A stretch of 64,000 nt of DNA from Pachypanchax playfairii (taxonomy: Eukaryota; Chordata; Actinopteri; Cyprinodontiformes; Aplocheilidae). The notes under the pieces were generated by a model. That model did no database searches. It saw only the letters and a list, made by a program, of their open reading frames with translations, and was not told where the DNA came from. Of the stretch, positions 40,918 to 54,234 are shown one piece after another. The stretch is taken from NCBI GenBank assembly GCA_006937955.1, contig SSNP01000122.1:13844-77843 (forward strand), read 5' to 3'. Numbering within the stretch: position 1 is the stretch's first letter; every line of letters begins with the position of its first letter. The translations under genes and the position numbers were made by a program.

Positions 40918-42440
40918 CAGTTGAGGCCAAAATTATTAGCCCCCCCAGAAGTTATGGAGCATTTTTCTAAACTTCCTCTCAATATTTGTATAAGCAAACA
41001 TTTGCCCATGTTATTTAGTGGCTTTTGGTATATCTTATCATATGAACTACATTTTAATCTTGCTTTATATCAAATATAGTAAAAAAATGGGGTGATCAAA
41101 AATATTAGCCCCTTGTGACTGTTTGGTTTCAAAGCACACTTACAGTAATTAACTAATAAGCTTTGAAACCACACCAGTGCAGTCAACTAACAACATTCAG
41201 ACTCCAATGAACAGGCCGCTTGAACATATGAGAGTGAGTACTGTTACTTACCAAACCAGAGATAGAGGAAATCAGTCTGGAGCTTAGAAAGAAGATGGTA
41301 GAGGCTCATGATAAGGGGGAAAGCTACACTGTCATTTACAAGCAATTCACTGTCTAGAACTACTGTATTTTGCATCCTTGCCAAGTATAAGGAGACAAAT
41401 TTTGTAAGGAACAAAACTGGCTGTGGCTGTAAGCACAAGATCTCATGAACTCTGGAGAGGAAATTAGTCAGAGATGTCAGCAAGGAGCCTTGGACATCTG
41501 CCAAGATGTTGTTGTTGATTGAACTAGTCTCTTCTGGAGTTGATGCTTCAAGGAACACAGTTGTGAAGGCTCTTCATTGGGGTGGGCTTTTCTTCTGACC
41601 CAGAAGAACCCCTTTACTCAAAAAGCAGCACATCACAGCCCAACTAAGGTTTGTCCAAGAGCATTTGGTTGGTAAAGGTGGAAGTCTTTGTTTTGGTTTA
41701 ATAAGACTAAACTGGAACTGTCTGGGCACATATGGATGCTGCTTATGTTTGGTGAAGAAAGGGAGAGGCCTTCAACCCAAGAAACACAGTTCCCACAGTT
41801 AAACATGGTGGTGGGAGCATCATGCTGTGGAGCTGTTTTGCAGCCTCAGGCCCAGGGAGTCTTGTTCAGGTGGCACCATGAAAAAAGAACATTATGTTGA
41901 CATTTTGATGGAGGATGGAGGATATGCAGAAATCTGCTAGTAGTCTAGGTTTAGGTTGTCGCTTGGTCGTCCAACAAGACAATGACCTAAAGCATACATT
42001 GAAAATTAACAGTTCCTCAAGAATAACAAAACCAAGATCCATGAGTGTCCTGCACAGAGTCCAGACCTCAATCCTATTGAGAATCTGTGGCCGGTGCTCA
42101 AAGTGATTGTACGTGCTCGGAAAACCTGCAATTTGAACCAAATAGAACTATCTGCAATGGCAGATTAGGCCAAAATCCCTTAGGAGACCTGTGCCAACCT
42201 AGTAAAGAACTACTCTAAGAGATTGCTGTCAGTTGTGGCTCAGAAAGGGTTCACCTTTGACTATTGGATGTATCAATTATTGTTTTAACTCGGTGTATCA
42301 ATAAAATATAATATTTAAACTTGGTGGACATTTTTTAAAACAACAATACAACAAACACTTGTTGTTAATGGTTATTTTCATGAAAGAATCTAGAGTGTTG
42401 TCTAATTTCAAAAAGGGTCCAATAATTTTGGCCTCAACTG
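40918..42440 (+). mobile_element. Tc1/mariner element with intact TIRs, dead transposase
   Basis: The terminal inverted repeats CAGTTGAGGCCAAAATTATT are identical over 20 bp at both ends and are flanked by TA (40916-40917, 42441-42442). Length is 1523 bp. The plus-strand reading retains TVKHGGGSIMLWSCF (near 41800) and a VVQQDNDLKHT block (near 41960), the second acidic position of a DDE transposase, but stops and shifts occur throughout. It could still be moved in trans because its ends are intact. Confidence 0.9.
41690..42290 (+). pseudogene. Tc1 transposase relic
   Basis: Fragments in different frames correspond to the catalytic half of a Tc1-like DDE transposase: GGGSIMLWSC, QQDNDLKHT and a degraded PIENLW-like region near 42080. 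The N-terminal HTH half is not recognisable. Many stops. Confidence 0.75.
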
Positions 42441-42609
42441 TATGAACTCAGACTGCCTAACCTACTGCTCTGTCTTGTCCCCAGCAAGTGATGTCGCCAT
42501 TAGCATTGTTAGCTCTGTTGTCTAACCAATTTGATTTTACAATATCTTCACCCTCATATCTTTCAATAAACACTGTTTATAACTGCCATTTGCTGCATTT
42601 GGGTTGCAC

Positions 42610-43086
42610 AATAGTGATGTGCGAGTCATGAACGAATCGTTCAATAGTCAAGAATCACTTTACTGACTCGTGAATCATGAGTCACGATCCCAACTGACTC
42701 ATTCACTCACTTATCCCTGTTACTGTCATTAAACTACTTTCATTAGTAGAAATACCGTATATATAGCTTATCATCAAAATTGTGGAAAAAAACAACAGCC
42801 AGTTTCTTAACAAATATATTTCTGATCTGGGCTGGAAGACAAAAACCTGAGTAGAAAGCTCACATCACAAGAATAGCTCATTAGCACAGTAGCATCGCTC
42901 TGCTAACAGCACTTTTAAGTTACTCACCCCCTCCGTTCCTGAGAGCTAGCTCGCAATATCCGGTTCCTGTGTAGCCAGCCTCGTTCAGGACTAATGACTC
43001 CTTCACCCCCTCCTGCCTGGCTCACAGCTCGAATGACTCACAGCTCCAACGAGCTGAGCTAATCACAGTTCGAACGAGCTGAACGA
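42610..43086. repeat. hAT-like repeat with internal short tandem units
   Basis: The block begins with atgtgcgagtcatgaacgaatcgttc, a known style of fish hAT terminus. From about 43020 it carries two to three degenerate units of ctcacagttcgaacgagctg. The right end is obscured by the duplicated contig end at 43087-43575. Confidence 0.5.
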
Positions 43087-43575
43087 CTCACAGTTTGAAC
43101 GAGCTGAGCTACTCACTCCTTCCCACTTGGCTCACAGCTGCTGCTGATTCCCATTTATTTTCTGTTTTCAGAAATTGAATTTATATTCTATTCTAGAAAT
43201 CTTAATGTTTTTCTCTTTTTTGCATCAAATGGATAGTTTTTTTCCCAATCACTCATCTTAGCTGTAGGATTTATATGAAAAGAGAAGAAAATTTACAAAT
43301 TACATTACAAATTCCCCAAAGGGATTTACNCTCACAGTTTGAACGAGCTGAGCTACTCACTCCTTCCCACTTGGCTCACAGCTGCTGCTGATTCCCATTT
43401 ATTTTCTGTTTTCAGAAATTGAATTTATATTCTATTCTAGAAATCTTAATGTTTTTCTCTTTTTTGCATCAAATGGATAGTTTTTTTTTCCCAATCACTC
43501 ATCTTAGCTGTAGGATTTATATGAAAAGAGAAGAAAATTTACAAATTACATTACAAATTCCCCAAAGGGATTTAC
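43087..43575 (+). repeat. Direct duplication of 243-245 bp across a single N
   Basis: 43087-43329 and 43331-43575 are the same sequence, differing by two T in a homopolymer, with a lone N at 43330 between them. It looks like two overlapping contig ends that were not merged. Confidence 0.85.
43330..43330. other. Assembly join (single N)
   Basis: A lone N between duplicated ends, as at 15956 and 17500. Confidence 0.9.
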
Positions 43576-44619
43576 ATGCTGAGAGTTTAGGAGCAGATTC
43601 TTAAAAACGACATCAATTATGTGTATCTGTGATGTTCATGTTGTTGTCTTCTGTTACATCTTAAAATAGAATTCACACATCTTTTCTATTAGCAGAATTC
43701 AAATCTGAAATTGAATAAAAAACACATCATCCTCCCCTTTTACAGGAAGATATTTGCTCAGCAGCATATATCAGTGAAAAATGAAACAGTGGGGAATCAT
43801 TCAGTTCACCACTGCAACAGTTTTGTTTTCATTGTCATTCAGGCAAAGGCAAAACTAAATTATCTCATGGAAGTCTGCACTGTAAGTGTGTATCAACAAC
43901 ATGGAGTATGCTGCATCTGTTTCTACTTTGGTTTATATGAGATTTGCATCATAATGTCGTGTTTTAAATTGGTTTTCATGGTGTTGTAGCTTAATGTAAT
44001 CAGTGTTGCTTCCTCTGCAGTGGTGCTCCATCCTACTAAATAGAAATTGTATCACTATTGCTGGTGTCATTTCCTGCAGATCATCAGCTCTTTTTGTTTC
44101 TGTTTTGACAGCCAGCCTTTCTTATGTACAAAAAAATAATATTATCAATGTAACTTTACTGCAGGAAGAATGTTTTTGTTTTGTTTTTTCCTTTGGAGAC
44201 ACAACACTCACTGCGGACATAACAATTTTTGCTGTACTGTATCATTTGAGCTGCAAGAAAATTACAACCAATGCTTCTATGTAATACTTTTTTAATGCTT
44301 GGGCTTGTCTTTATTAGAGGGCTATAAAATTTATGATGCTGTGTTAGAATGTGCCAGAAAGTCTATTTTAAAATTAGTTCAATGTTGAAACAGAAGGTAA
44401 GTGTATATAAACACATGGTCTTTTGGGAACCTGCAAAAAATATATGAAGAAGCTAGACAAAACAACAGTTCCCAAGCCACCAAATATGCAAAGAATGGTG
44501 AGAAATGTCTAGAACATGTTGCATCCTGAAATAATGTACTCGTTATATACTTGTGATCAAAGTGATTGTTGTTTTCAAAAGACCCTTTAATGAGATCTGT
44601 GTGATCTGCATTCTTTGGC
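43576..44619. other. Intergenic, no supported gene
   Basis: AT-rich. The two open stretches of about 90 codons near 43711 and 44003 show no motif. Confidence 0.45.
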
Positions 44620-45220
44620 TGTATTCACATCTGATAGTGGACTCGGTTCGATTGGGGACCTGGAACCCCATACAAAATTGCAACATTGTTGCTGTTTTTA
44701 GTTGGTGCAGTTTGGATTCACACTGCACTTTATTACACAGACCAAATAAGCTCAGGAGCACGTTCAAATCACTGCCTGTAGTAGCGCTGTAGTGTCACAA
44801 GACTACTTTTTTATTGTTGTTACTGCACTTCCTGGTGCTGCCGCGGGACAGTGAAACGTAAACAAATATGGAATAGTAGCAGATTCTGGTGGTTCTGGGA
44901 TTGATCTGTTGTGTTTGGTGAATGTACCACATCAATATTCTGCAGCAATGGGCTCAGGATGAGCAGATAACGAGACAGAGGACTGCGAGAGGCGGCTGCA
45001 CAATATAGTCCTGTTCCTGCTTTTGGTGCGGTCCCAGTGCGGTTGCACTCACACATGAGTTTGTTTCATTCGAACCGAGACCTACGTGGACTCGAGTTCA
45101 GTTGTTTGGTCCAAATCAGAGTTTGATTGCCCGTTCACAACTCCCCAAACGAAATGGACTTTCTCGGCAAGTGAACTTGAGTTCGATTCAAGCAAACTAA
45201 ACGGGGCTGGTGTGAATACA
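44620..45220. mobile_element. MITE with TGTATTCACA inverted ends
   Basis: TGTATTCACA at 44620 and TGTGAATACA ending at 45220 are perfect 10-bp inverted repeats, and the subterminal ctcggttcga/tcgattcaag words continue the symmetry. No clear target duplication, so the superfamily is open. A related fragment lies at 25698-25905. Confidence 0.6.
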
Positions 45221-45785
45221 CCCTCCCAGCAGGTGATATACTAACAACGCACAGGTAAAAGTGCACCCGGAGCATGATGCACACAATCCTTTTAGCACTT
45301 TTGCTGCAGATGAATATGCAATATGGGCGTTTCTGTCAGAAGACGCAAAATATTGAGAGGAGAACATGTAAATAAGTTGCCGTTCAAGGTGCAGTATGAT
45401 TTATCAAACCTGAAACTGTTTGCAGCTTCTGATGTTGCACCTATTTTTTCCGCCTCTGAAAACCCCGTCTTAACGTAGGGCAAAGATGGCTGCAGTTATT
45501 GTTGCAATGAGGAGATGGAGAAGGAAGAAAAGGAGGAGGATGATCCAAGGTTGAACAATAACACACAAGACAAAAAAAAAATAGATTCAATATAAGTTTA
45601 TTTTAAAAAAAAACAGAGTTGTCACATTATTTCAGTTTGTTTTTTTTAAAGCTGAATCTTTTCTTTCTTTCTTCCCTTTTTTGACATGCTACATCTTTAC
45701 TAAGATTATCCTTCTGCCTAGGCAGCACAAAACTTTTGCTGCACACGCAAAATTGTGCTCTTTGATAAATTAAGTCATGATACCT
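45221..45785. other. Intergenic, no supported feature
   Basis: A- and T-runs; nothing recognised. Confidence 0.5.
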
Positions 45786-46247
45786 AATTTACACCGGGTG
45801 CGTCAGCGGCACGTTACAGTAGCACCGCGGTCACCATAGCAAACTGAAACTATTATAGTCTATAGAGTGGTTTACATCGGGGGCTTTTCAGGTGCGTCCC
45901 AGAAGCAGCTCACCGCGCCACACCTCTAAAGATAAGATTGGGTTCTATTTTTGATGCTACACGCTTCCAAAATGCATCAGGCTTCAACAGTTAACAAAGG
46001 GCTAACAGGAAAACACCCATGCAGCATCCTGTAAATTTCTAAATAAAATACACGTGCAAATTTGTGATAGCTAGAATCATGTTATTAAGTACAGTGCTAG
46101 TTATATTGAACAATTGCTTTTGATCCAACTCTACTTAAACAAAAACAAAAAAACACCTCTATCTTCCATGCAGGCGTCCATTATTGTTAAGGTGATATCA
46201 CACGTGATTTTGTGATCTTGCGAGTCAAAACTGCTCAGGTGTAAATT
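45786..46247. mobile_element. Candidate MITE with AATTTACACC inverted ends
   Basis: AATTTACACC at 45786 and GGTGTAAATT ending at 46247 are perfect 10-bp inverted repeats around a CG-richer interior (cgtcagcggcacg, caccgcgcc). No clear duplication; single copy in the window. Confidence 0.45.
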
Positions 46248-49200
46248 GGGGGTAGGACTGCCCTAAATATTGATGGTTTATCACAATGTTTTTACTGCAT
46301 TTTATTTTTGATAAAAAAATTAAAACAGCAAAACATGCTGAAACATAAGAACAAAATGAACAGACAGATTATTCTGCAATTGTATCTGTATTTATCTGTA
46401 TTGTACACAGTATTCATCTAGTCTATAACTTGAGGTAGTTTAGTCATGTACATGTTAAGTGTTGTCACTTGGAATATTTTGTGTAAATTTGTGGACTTGG
46501 TACCTCATTAAGACATAAAACTCAGTTTCTTTTTATTTTGAACAAATAAAAAATGTCCTTCCATGTTTCTTTTTTCTGTAAAAGAAGAGGAGGATTCTTG
46601 CAGAGAACTGAAAGTACACTTTTAGCAACTCTGATAACTGCTTTCCAAACTGCCAAGCTGGCGATGCATGCTGGTGCCATTTTGGGAAAAAAGGTTGTGT
46701 GATCTCTCCTCTCACTTCATCCCTCCCTTGATCATTTCTCCTGGTGTTGTTAGTATTTGTTTCACAGCACCAAATAGCCTTCAGCTTTTTTTTTACTTTA
46801 TGTGAAATCCCTAGAGTCAGTGTTGGTGTTGGCGTTGGCAGACATGTTAAGACACGATGATGTGCCGCAGCTACATCAGCCAAGGGGTTCAACATTAAAT
46901 ATTAATGCAGAGGTTTTTCCAAACACATTTAAGCCCTTTATTGATTTTATGTTAATTAATATCAGTCAGCTGACAAGTCATAAGACTGTTGGAATGATCA
47001 GTAATACTAACTGCTAAAGAAAGATACTGTCTGTCCCTCTTTATGAAATATTACATAACTTCAGAGTTGAAATACCTGTTTAATACTCTTTTATTTCAGA
47101 ATTACATGTTTTTATTTGATTGTGTTTAATTATTTAAACCAAACCGCATTTTTCATTTTTGTTCTAAAGATTTATTTCTGAATATATGTCCTCCTATAAC
47201 AATTTTGAAATCTTTTTCTCTCATTTTAAACTTGTATGTCGAATGGAGGATGTAATTTGAAAACATAATGTATATGTCCCAGACCTTTAATGGGGAAGGC
47301 AGATGCAATAACAAGGCTCTGTTTTCTCAGAGGCACAATCATAAATCCTAAAGCAATAAAACAAGAGGCTGCCCAAGGATTTTAAAGCTGCACCATTAAA
47401 AGAGTATTCTGTGAGCTGGGAATATTTCTTTAAGACAGCTTTGAGCAAACGTGTTAAAAAAAAACCTTCCAGAATTTTATATTGCATGAACATAGAAAAT
47501 GCATTACCTTGAGGCACAAAATATTTGCAGTGTGGTTTTTAGCTCACACACAGCTGCTCCATTACTGTGCTGTGTTTTCCACAGCACTGACTTTTAAATG
47601 TGTTTAAAATTCATTCCACTGAGGGTAAAAAAGGAAAAAATCAGGTCATCGTGTTTGAATTTGGAAAAGGAATATTATAGTGAGCAAAAGCAGAGGGATA
47701 GAAAATACAGTTGTACTCTGGTATGAAAACATACAGTTTGGGATATTGTTGGATATTGGAAAGCAAAAACATTTGCAAAAAACCCACATTTTCATCATTT
47801 TTCTTTTTTGTCACAATTATAAAAAATGGTATTTTGTGTCCATCTGATGGCCAAACCAAAATACTTTAAGGGTCTCAATAAAACATTTAGAAACATTATA
47901 ACTTCCTTGATGAAACATAGTGCACATTTGTGTTGTTTGACATTTTTAAGGCAAATATGAATGTTTTTATCAAATTTGAAGACAAATAAAACCCAAAGTG
48001 ATGAAACACAGGAATGCAGCTACTGTATTACATGGACATTGAAAAGCATTTGTGATTTTTAAAATTCTATTCAAACAGTTCCCAAAACATTAGCCATCAG
48101 TGAATGCAGTGGTGATACTTTTTTTTTAGAACATTTTAAACATTGTGATCTAATGCTGTCAAAGTGCTGCGAGGCTCCATTTGATTCACGTCCACTGAGG
48201 AACAGAGAAACACTAAAATGCTAAAAATGTTACACCTAAACGAGCCAACAAAATGACATGTTGTTTTAAAACCTGATCATTTTATCAATGAAAAAATAAC
48301 AGAAACTGTGATTGTCCATACTTTGAGTTTGAAGTCAGGATGTCAATGGCTGTTTGTCATTTTTAGAATAGTGTGCACTGCACACTGCATATTCAGGTTT
48401 TTATGGAATACGTCATACTCCTACTGCAGAGTGATTGATGTATGATTTCAATATCAAATTATTTTTTTGCAGTGTAACTGCCATGTGTTCTGAAATTTGG
48501 TCAATTTTTATCACAGTTTTGCACATCTGTCTTACAAAGTTGTCAAAACAGGAATAAGAGCAGTGCATGTTAATTGTAATGAGTCTGACAATAAACTTTG
48601 ATATTTTGCATTTAGTGAGATACCTACATTTATTTTTTATTTTGTTTACAACAGTAGTAATGTTTGCAATGGNNNNAGAGAGCATTGGGTGATATAACGT
48701 GATTTTATTCAAGTAAAAGTAATCTGACTAAAATATGCTGCTGGGGTAACAAACACTTCTCATTTTGCTTCTCACTTATTTATACTTAGAAAATGTTCCA
48801 TAAGTTCTCACAGTTTTTTTTCTTCCACTTGTGATTTTACAACACGGGAACAGAGGGAGTGAAAACAAAGAGAAATGGCTGCGTGTGAAAATAAAACCCT
48901 CAAGACAAGATAAAAACAAGAACTGGTGGTTTCTCAAGGAATCAGATTTAGTTGACACGTGAATATTGTTGTTGTTATATTGTTTCATATTCGGCTGTCT
49001 AACGTCTTCATAATTTGTACTCTCTGCCAATAAAGCCAGAAATATAGAGGTTCAGAATAAAACAAACTGCCAAAAAACTAAAGCATTGGTCAGTGGTTTA
49101 AGGTTTATTATTGTGAAACTCCTAATAATGACTAATCACCATGATTCAGGAGTCTTTTATCATATCATGCGGTTATTGCAGGTTTCACTGTGTCTTTTTT

Positions 49201-49861
49201 TTCAGTTAGTTTTTGCGATTCAGAATTTGCCAATGCTCTTAGTTACTGTAACATCAGCTTGGCCTTTTAGTTTGTGTTTCTAGTTTCTCGTACCATTGCT
49301 CAGGTCTAGTTATGTTTTATTAGATACCTCTCAGTAGTCCTTTTTTATCTCAGTCATGGTCTTTTCCCTCAGTTACATTTGTTTATGTTTGTCTCTGTCA
49401 GTGTTTCCCAGTTCATTTTGACCTTTTAATTCTGTTAAATATTTGTATTTTTTGTACCATCATTTTAACCAAGGTTTTGTTTTTCCATGTTTGAAAACGT
49501 TTTCAGTATTTTCATGTAATCTTTATAGTCTGTTTTTAGTTTTCTCATGATTATTGCCCATTTGGTTCTGTGAATGTTTTCATGTTAAACTCATAATCAG
49601 GGATCTGATAATCATAGTTTTGTTTTCTGTTGAGTTTTGGCTCTGATTTTGTTATTATTTTTCTTTTTCTATCTATAATTATCATGTTGTCATAGTAATA
49701 GTTTTCTTATACCAACATTGCCTTGTTCTCAGTTTCTCTTGGTAATCACCCACATCTGCCTTTCATCTGTGTCACACACAACAATGTACTTCCACTGTAT
49801 ATCTGGTTCAGTTGCCATTGTCAGACTCTCATGTTCAGGATATAGCTGAAGCCTGTACAGT
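46248..49861. other. Intergenic, no supported gene; assembly gap inside
   Basis: 3.6 kb of AT-rich DNA with T-rich stretches at 49190-49760. Four Ns at 48673-48676 mark a gap. No exon with motif or splice support. Confidence 0.45.
48673..48676. other. Assembly gap (NNNN)
   Basis: Four Ns; no duplicated flanks are evident. Confidence 0.9.
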
Positions 49862-49925
49862 TGACAGCGGTTATATGCATGGTGCTTATATGCACGGTGC
49901 TTATATGCACAACATGCTTATATGT
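49862..49925 (+). repeat. 15-bp tandem repeat, about four units
   Basis: Units of gcttatatgcacggt, degenerating toward the right (…tatatgtacagc). Confidence 0.75.
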
Positions 49926-50651
49926 ACAGCACCAATGATATTTGCACAAAACATTTTGATGTATCATATGTGCATCTCGCTATTTCTCGCTAGTCACTTG
50001 ACTGTGTGTTCTCCCACATGCTGTTGCTGTCAGATGTCAGGTGCCTGCAACTAGGCTGCCCTGGCGTCCCTGCAAGCGTGTCTTGCGCATCTGTTCTGTT
50101 GTTTACAGTGTCATAGTGGATCCATTCTACAAGTATGAGACCGACCTCCAGTCAAATATGACCGCATTGGTCGATTTTGTGATCTGTAAAAACGACACTA
50201 CATTCCGTATGCGACCCCTATCGGCAACCCTGACCTTAACTGTTCCACTTAGTAATGTGAAAATATTCTGATTTACAGTGTGTGCCTTCATATCTTTATA
50301 TTTTAAAGCTAACCGTTATATTAAAATGAGACATATTGCTGAACAGTTTGTGTCTTCTTCAGCTGAACAGAGAGAAACCTCGCAAATGCGTATTTGGCAG
50401 CTCCTGTGGTAAAGTACGTGCATGCGCTGTTGGTAGTTAGTCTCTGCTGGATCCAAGAAGACACTCACACCCTAACCCTAACCCACAATCGACCTATATG
50501 GTCTTATAATTTGTGGATGGTATCAAGTATAACTTGTTTTTTTTTAGTGTTTTGTTTTCTGGTTTATAGATTAATTCGGGGAGTGATTTGTGGAGGCTGC
50601 CATCTTGTGGCGCCGCCATTGCTGCGGTGACCGGTGTCTGCGCTCATTACC

Positions 50652-50905
50652 CCTGCCAAGGAGGTAACGTTTTCATCAGGGTCTGTCTGTCTGTCTGTTA
50701 GCAGGATAACTCAAAAACTTGGATTTTGATGAAAATTTCAAGAAAGGTCAGAAATGACCCAGGGAACTATCGATTCGATTTTTGGGGGGATTCGGCTTAC
50801 CATCTGGAGCCAGAAATATTTTTAAGGATACGGACATAGTACTTTCTGCAATGTGTCCAAGTGCGGCTCGGTGGAGGTCTGCGCTCTCCGAGTGCTTTTC
50901 TAGTT
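50652..50905 (+). repeat. Dispersed repeat (gtctgtctgtctgtta ... gctctccgagtgc)
   Basis: The order ccaaggaggta, gtctgtctgtc, ggataactcaaaaactt, gaaatttcaag-like, ggaggtctgcgctctccgag is one I recognise from a repeat found in many animal genomes. I see no boundaries and cannot give a class. Confidence 0.5.
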
Positions 50906-53189
50906 ATGGATGGTACTGTATATGCCAGTTTAAAAAAAACACAACATAAATTTGTGGCTTTTTTTAGACATTCAAGAGTATTTTATTGAACGGTTGGCAT
51001 CTGACGATCAGAGAAACTGCAACTACAGGTCTCTCATTGAGGGTCAAAATGACCTGAGCTCTGGATGGAGCTCCTGTGTATCTCACACAACATTTTTGTT
51101 CAAATCTGGAGTTTTCTGCTGTTATTAAAACAGCCAATGACTGAACACGTCATCCCAGCCTTCCTAGGCATGTTAAAAAAAAGGAAAACGTTCACTTCTA
51201 GCTGCAACTATACCTGTGACTACAGTCCAAATGACCACTGAAGGATAAATGCACATAACTATATGCACAGAACTGCTGGGCACCAAGGTTGTGCATGTAA
51301 TGTTGTTCACTGTATTTACTTTTGTCAAACTTTTTTCTTTTTAAACGGAAACACATTTTCGGATTGCTACCACCTGTCTGCTGCTGCCTTCATGTATTTG
51401 GGTCCTACACCACACCTGTTCATGATATTTTGTCATAGAATAAAAGTCTTATGAGTCATAAACAGGATTTATACTGTTTGTATCCTTCTTTGAATTAGGG
51501 TGCACAGTCACGACTTGCCAGTTTACATACAAATCATGCCATGAATAAATAAAACCCCTTGTGAATAGAAGATTAGCAGTTTTGATTTGGCCTTAAAATA
51601 AATTATTGATTTGAAGTAGTATGAAGACAAACAGAAGTGGGAGAAGTACAGATACTGTTTGATCCTTGTTTTAGAACATTAATTCTTAATGCTATTATCT
51701 TATCCTCTTAATGCTTTCATGCTGTCTTGTTTTTGCCTTTGACTGCGCTTAGGTTTTAGGCAGTGCAATCTTCTTGACTGATAATTATGAGGACTGAATT
51801 ATGTGCACATGCAATTTACAGCCACGTCTTTTTGAAAATGGATCTCACTTCTTGAGGTGCAGATTCATATTTTTAACACGTTACATAGCTTTATGATGAA
51901 ATAGGGTAATAAGATGTGAGTGTTTCAACTGTAAGTGTATGCAACACTTACAGTATGTGTCAATTAAATCTGTTTTTGCAAAGGTAGGCCAAACAAATTT
52001 TGGATTTGTTTTGTTTATCTGTTCTTTTCATTGAGTTGTTTTCCTTGTTAAATGGTAATTTGAATAAACTACTTTGAATCAAATCAAAATTAAATGCTTT
52101 GAATCAATTAAAAGCTCAAATTGGAACCACATCTTCTTTCTGCAGGAATAACAAGGGGGCTTTTACAACTAAGCTGATTAAAAAGAGAAACTGCTGTTTT
52201 TATTTTGCTCTATTTAAATCAAACAATTACTGTACAGATATTTACCTATGCTCACTTTTAATGCTGTCTAGTCCTACTCTTCCATGCTAATATTTTTTTT
52301 CCTCCCATTAAAACTAGCTGGCAAAACAAATATTAAAGCACAGGCAGAGCCAATCCATCCTCCCACAGTTTCTATTTGTACTCTCTCTGTAACTTGATTC
52401 ATTTCTCCTAATACACAATTTAAATGTTAATTTGTTGGTGCAACAAATTGCAAGCCTTTTCTAAATATTGGCAAAATTTGGAGCTTTAGCATCATTTTAT
52501 TAAAATTGATTTTAGTGGCTCTTGAAAGAAGCAGCAGAAGACTGAACACTCTGTCTTACCTGAGCTGACACAAAGAGGATCCAAAAACACATTGTTTGTT
52601 TTTGTGGTTTTGCTTATTCAGAAGAATTCTTTATTATTAAAATGATTTTATATGTTATGTCTGCAATGTGCTTCCTCAGTTCTAGTAAATCATGAACTAG
52701 TTTATGTCCAAAACTCTGTTGCACGTGATTTGAAAGATTGACACAAACCATGAAAAAATTAAAAGGCCTTGCATTCCCTGTAGGAATGCAGACTGCTCAT
52801 GCCTGAGGTGTGACTCATTATCATCCTGTATTGAAAAATGAAATTATAGCAGTTTTCATTTAAAATAATGTTATGAGTATATGGTGAGGACGACTCTTTG
52901 CGTACTATGAGTTCCAACTATTTTTGTGTTTGTTGATGTGAATTAGTTGTTATAGCTATTTTCAATAGTATTGACTTGTAAAATCAGCTGCATTCAAATG
53001 TGTAATGAAGGCTGTCTGAAAGTTTCATTAAAGTCTGTTGAGGGAATGCTTTTTGATCAGAGTATAGTATCAGGTCAATTAAATTTTGGGGTATATTGAT
53101 CTGGTCATTTGAATAGTAGAGTGTGTTTTTAATCAGTGTCAGTTCTTTTGGTGTTAATGAAACATACAAAAAGTTGCCAGAGGCCCTTT
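50906..53189. other. Intergenic, no supported gene
   Basis: AT-rich with no recognisable exon or element boundary. Confidence 0.5.
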
Positions 53190-53330
53190 GACATATTTTC
53201 CTTGCTCATCTTTTATTTATTTATATTTTATTTCCTTTATTAATCCCGCTTGGGGAAATTTGGCTCTGCATATGACCCATCCTCACCGTAAGGTGAGGAG
53301 CAGAGGGCAGCCATTTTTACTTACGCGGTA
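53190..53330 (+). repeat. Common fish repeat fragment
   Basis: tttattaatcccgcttgggg, aaatttggctctgcatatga and the inverted caccgtaaggtgagga words mark a frequent fish dispersed repeat. No boundary is visible. Confidence 0.5.
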
Positions 53331-53760
53331 CAGTATTTGTATTCAGACAGGAGATGTCCCGGGAACGCGGGAGGGGTGTGGGGCGGTGGCGAAACGGGGA
53401 ACTCTGAAAACACACACATTGATGACGACAGTATATAAGAACATGTGATTTACTCCCGACCAAAACATGAACCAAAACACTCAGTCATGTTTCTACTTTC
53501 GGACCAGAGTTACAGATCTTCTTAGATCATTTGCCTTTGATCCTCGTTCAGAGGATCCAATCTCACTACCGTCCACTGATCCTGCTCATCATCTCGAAGT
53601 AAACTCACGCTGCTCGGCACTATGCGCCATCCTCCTCCCCTGGCTCTCGTCCCGTTCCTGCCTCAGGGTTTGAGGTGTGCAAATAAAGACTGTTTCGTAC
53701 ACACCTGCCGTGTGTCCTGATCTGGAGCTCTTGTCAGGAATGTAGGAAGAATGACTGAGC
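53331..53760 (+). promoter_or_regulatory. LTR-like or promoter-like segment
   Basis: The order gtatataag (TATA box near 53430), a leader, AATAAA (near 53681), then a GT-rich region resembles U3-R-U5 of an LTR. No TG...CA boundary or duplication is found, and no gag follows clearly. The open stretch after it (53770-53982) ends KRRKTAIERC and has no known motif. Confidence 0.35.
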
Positions 53761-53982
53761 GATGAACAGGTGAGATCTGAGGCAAGCATTGTGATTAGTT
53801 CCAAGTACACCTGGCTGCAGCTTCCTGCCCCCCCGAATTTCCTTGCTGTCTCAAAGCAGCCGAAAGGCAATGGTCCGAAAAAAAGTGGCGTGTCTTTAAA
53901 TACAACTCTGGTTAAAGACCCGATCGAATTGGCCGCAAATACTCCTAAACGTCGGAAAACGGCTATAGAGAGATGCACATGA

Positions 53983-54226
53983 CCTGTACAGGATAACTGA
54001 AAATGCCCTGACTGCCATTAGGTATCAGGGTGAAATCCTTAGACCCATTGTTAGACCCCTCATTAGTGCAGTGGGTCCTGGGTTCTTTCTCGTAGAAGTG
54101 GGAAGAGATGCACCAAGACACCTTTGTCATCTCATCAGGAGCACCTACTTTGTCAGGCATGCACTCAAGCATGTGTTGGCTATATAAACTATGAGTACCA
54201 TTCTGAGTTGCTGTAATGGCATTAAG
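53983..54226 (+). pseudogene. Tc1/mariner transposase fragment
   Basis: The plus-strand reading gives ALTAIRYQGEILRPIVRPLI, then SAVGPGFFLV, a stretch just before the second catalytic Asp in one Tc1-like subfamily. Beyond it the reading decays (VGRDAPRH). Interrupted on the right by the hAT at 54235. Confidence 0.65.
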
Positions 54227-54234
54227 GCATATAG

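Noticed and set aside
46533..46895. 120-codon minus-strand open frame
   Set aside because: Lys/Arg-rich translation from A/T-runs, no family resemblance.
50467..50485. Telomere-like ccctaaccctaaccc
   Set aside because: Only two to three units; too short to indicate an interstitial telomere array.
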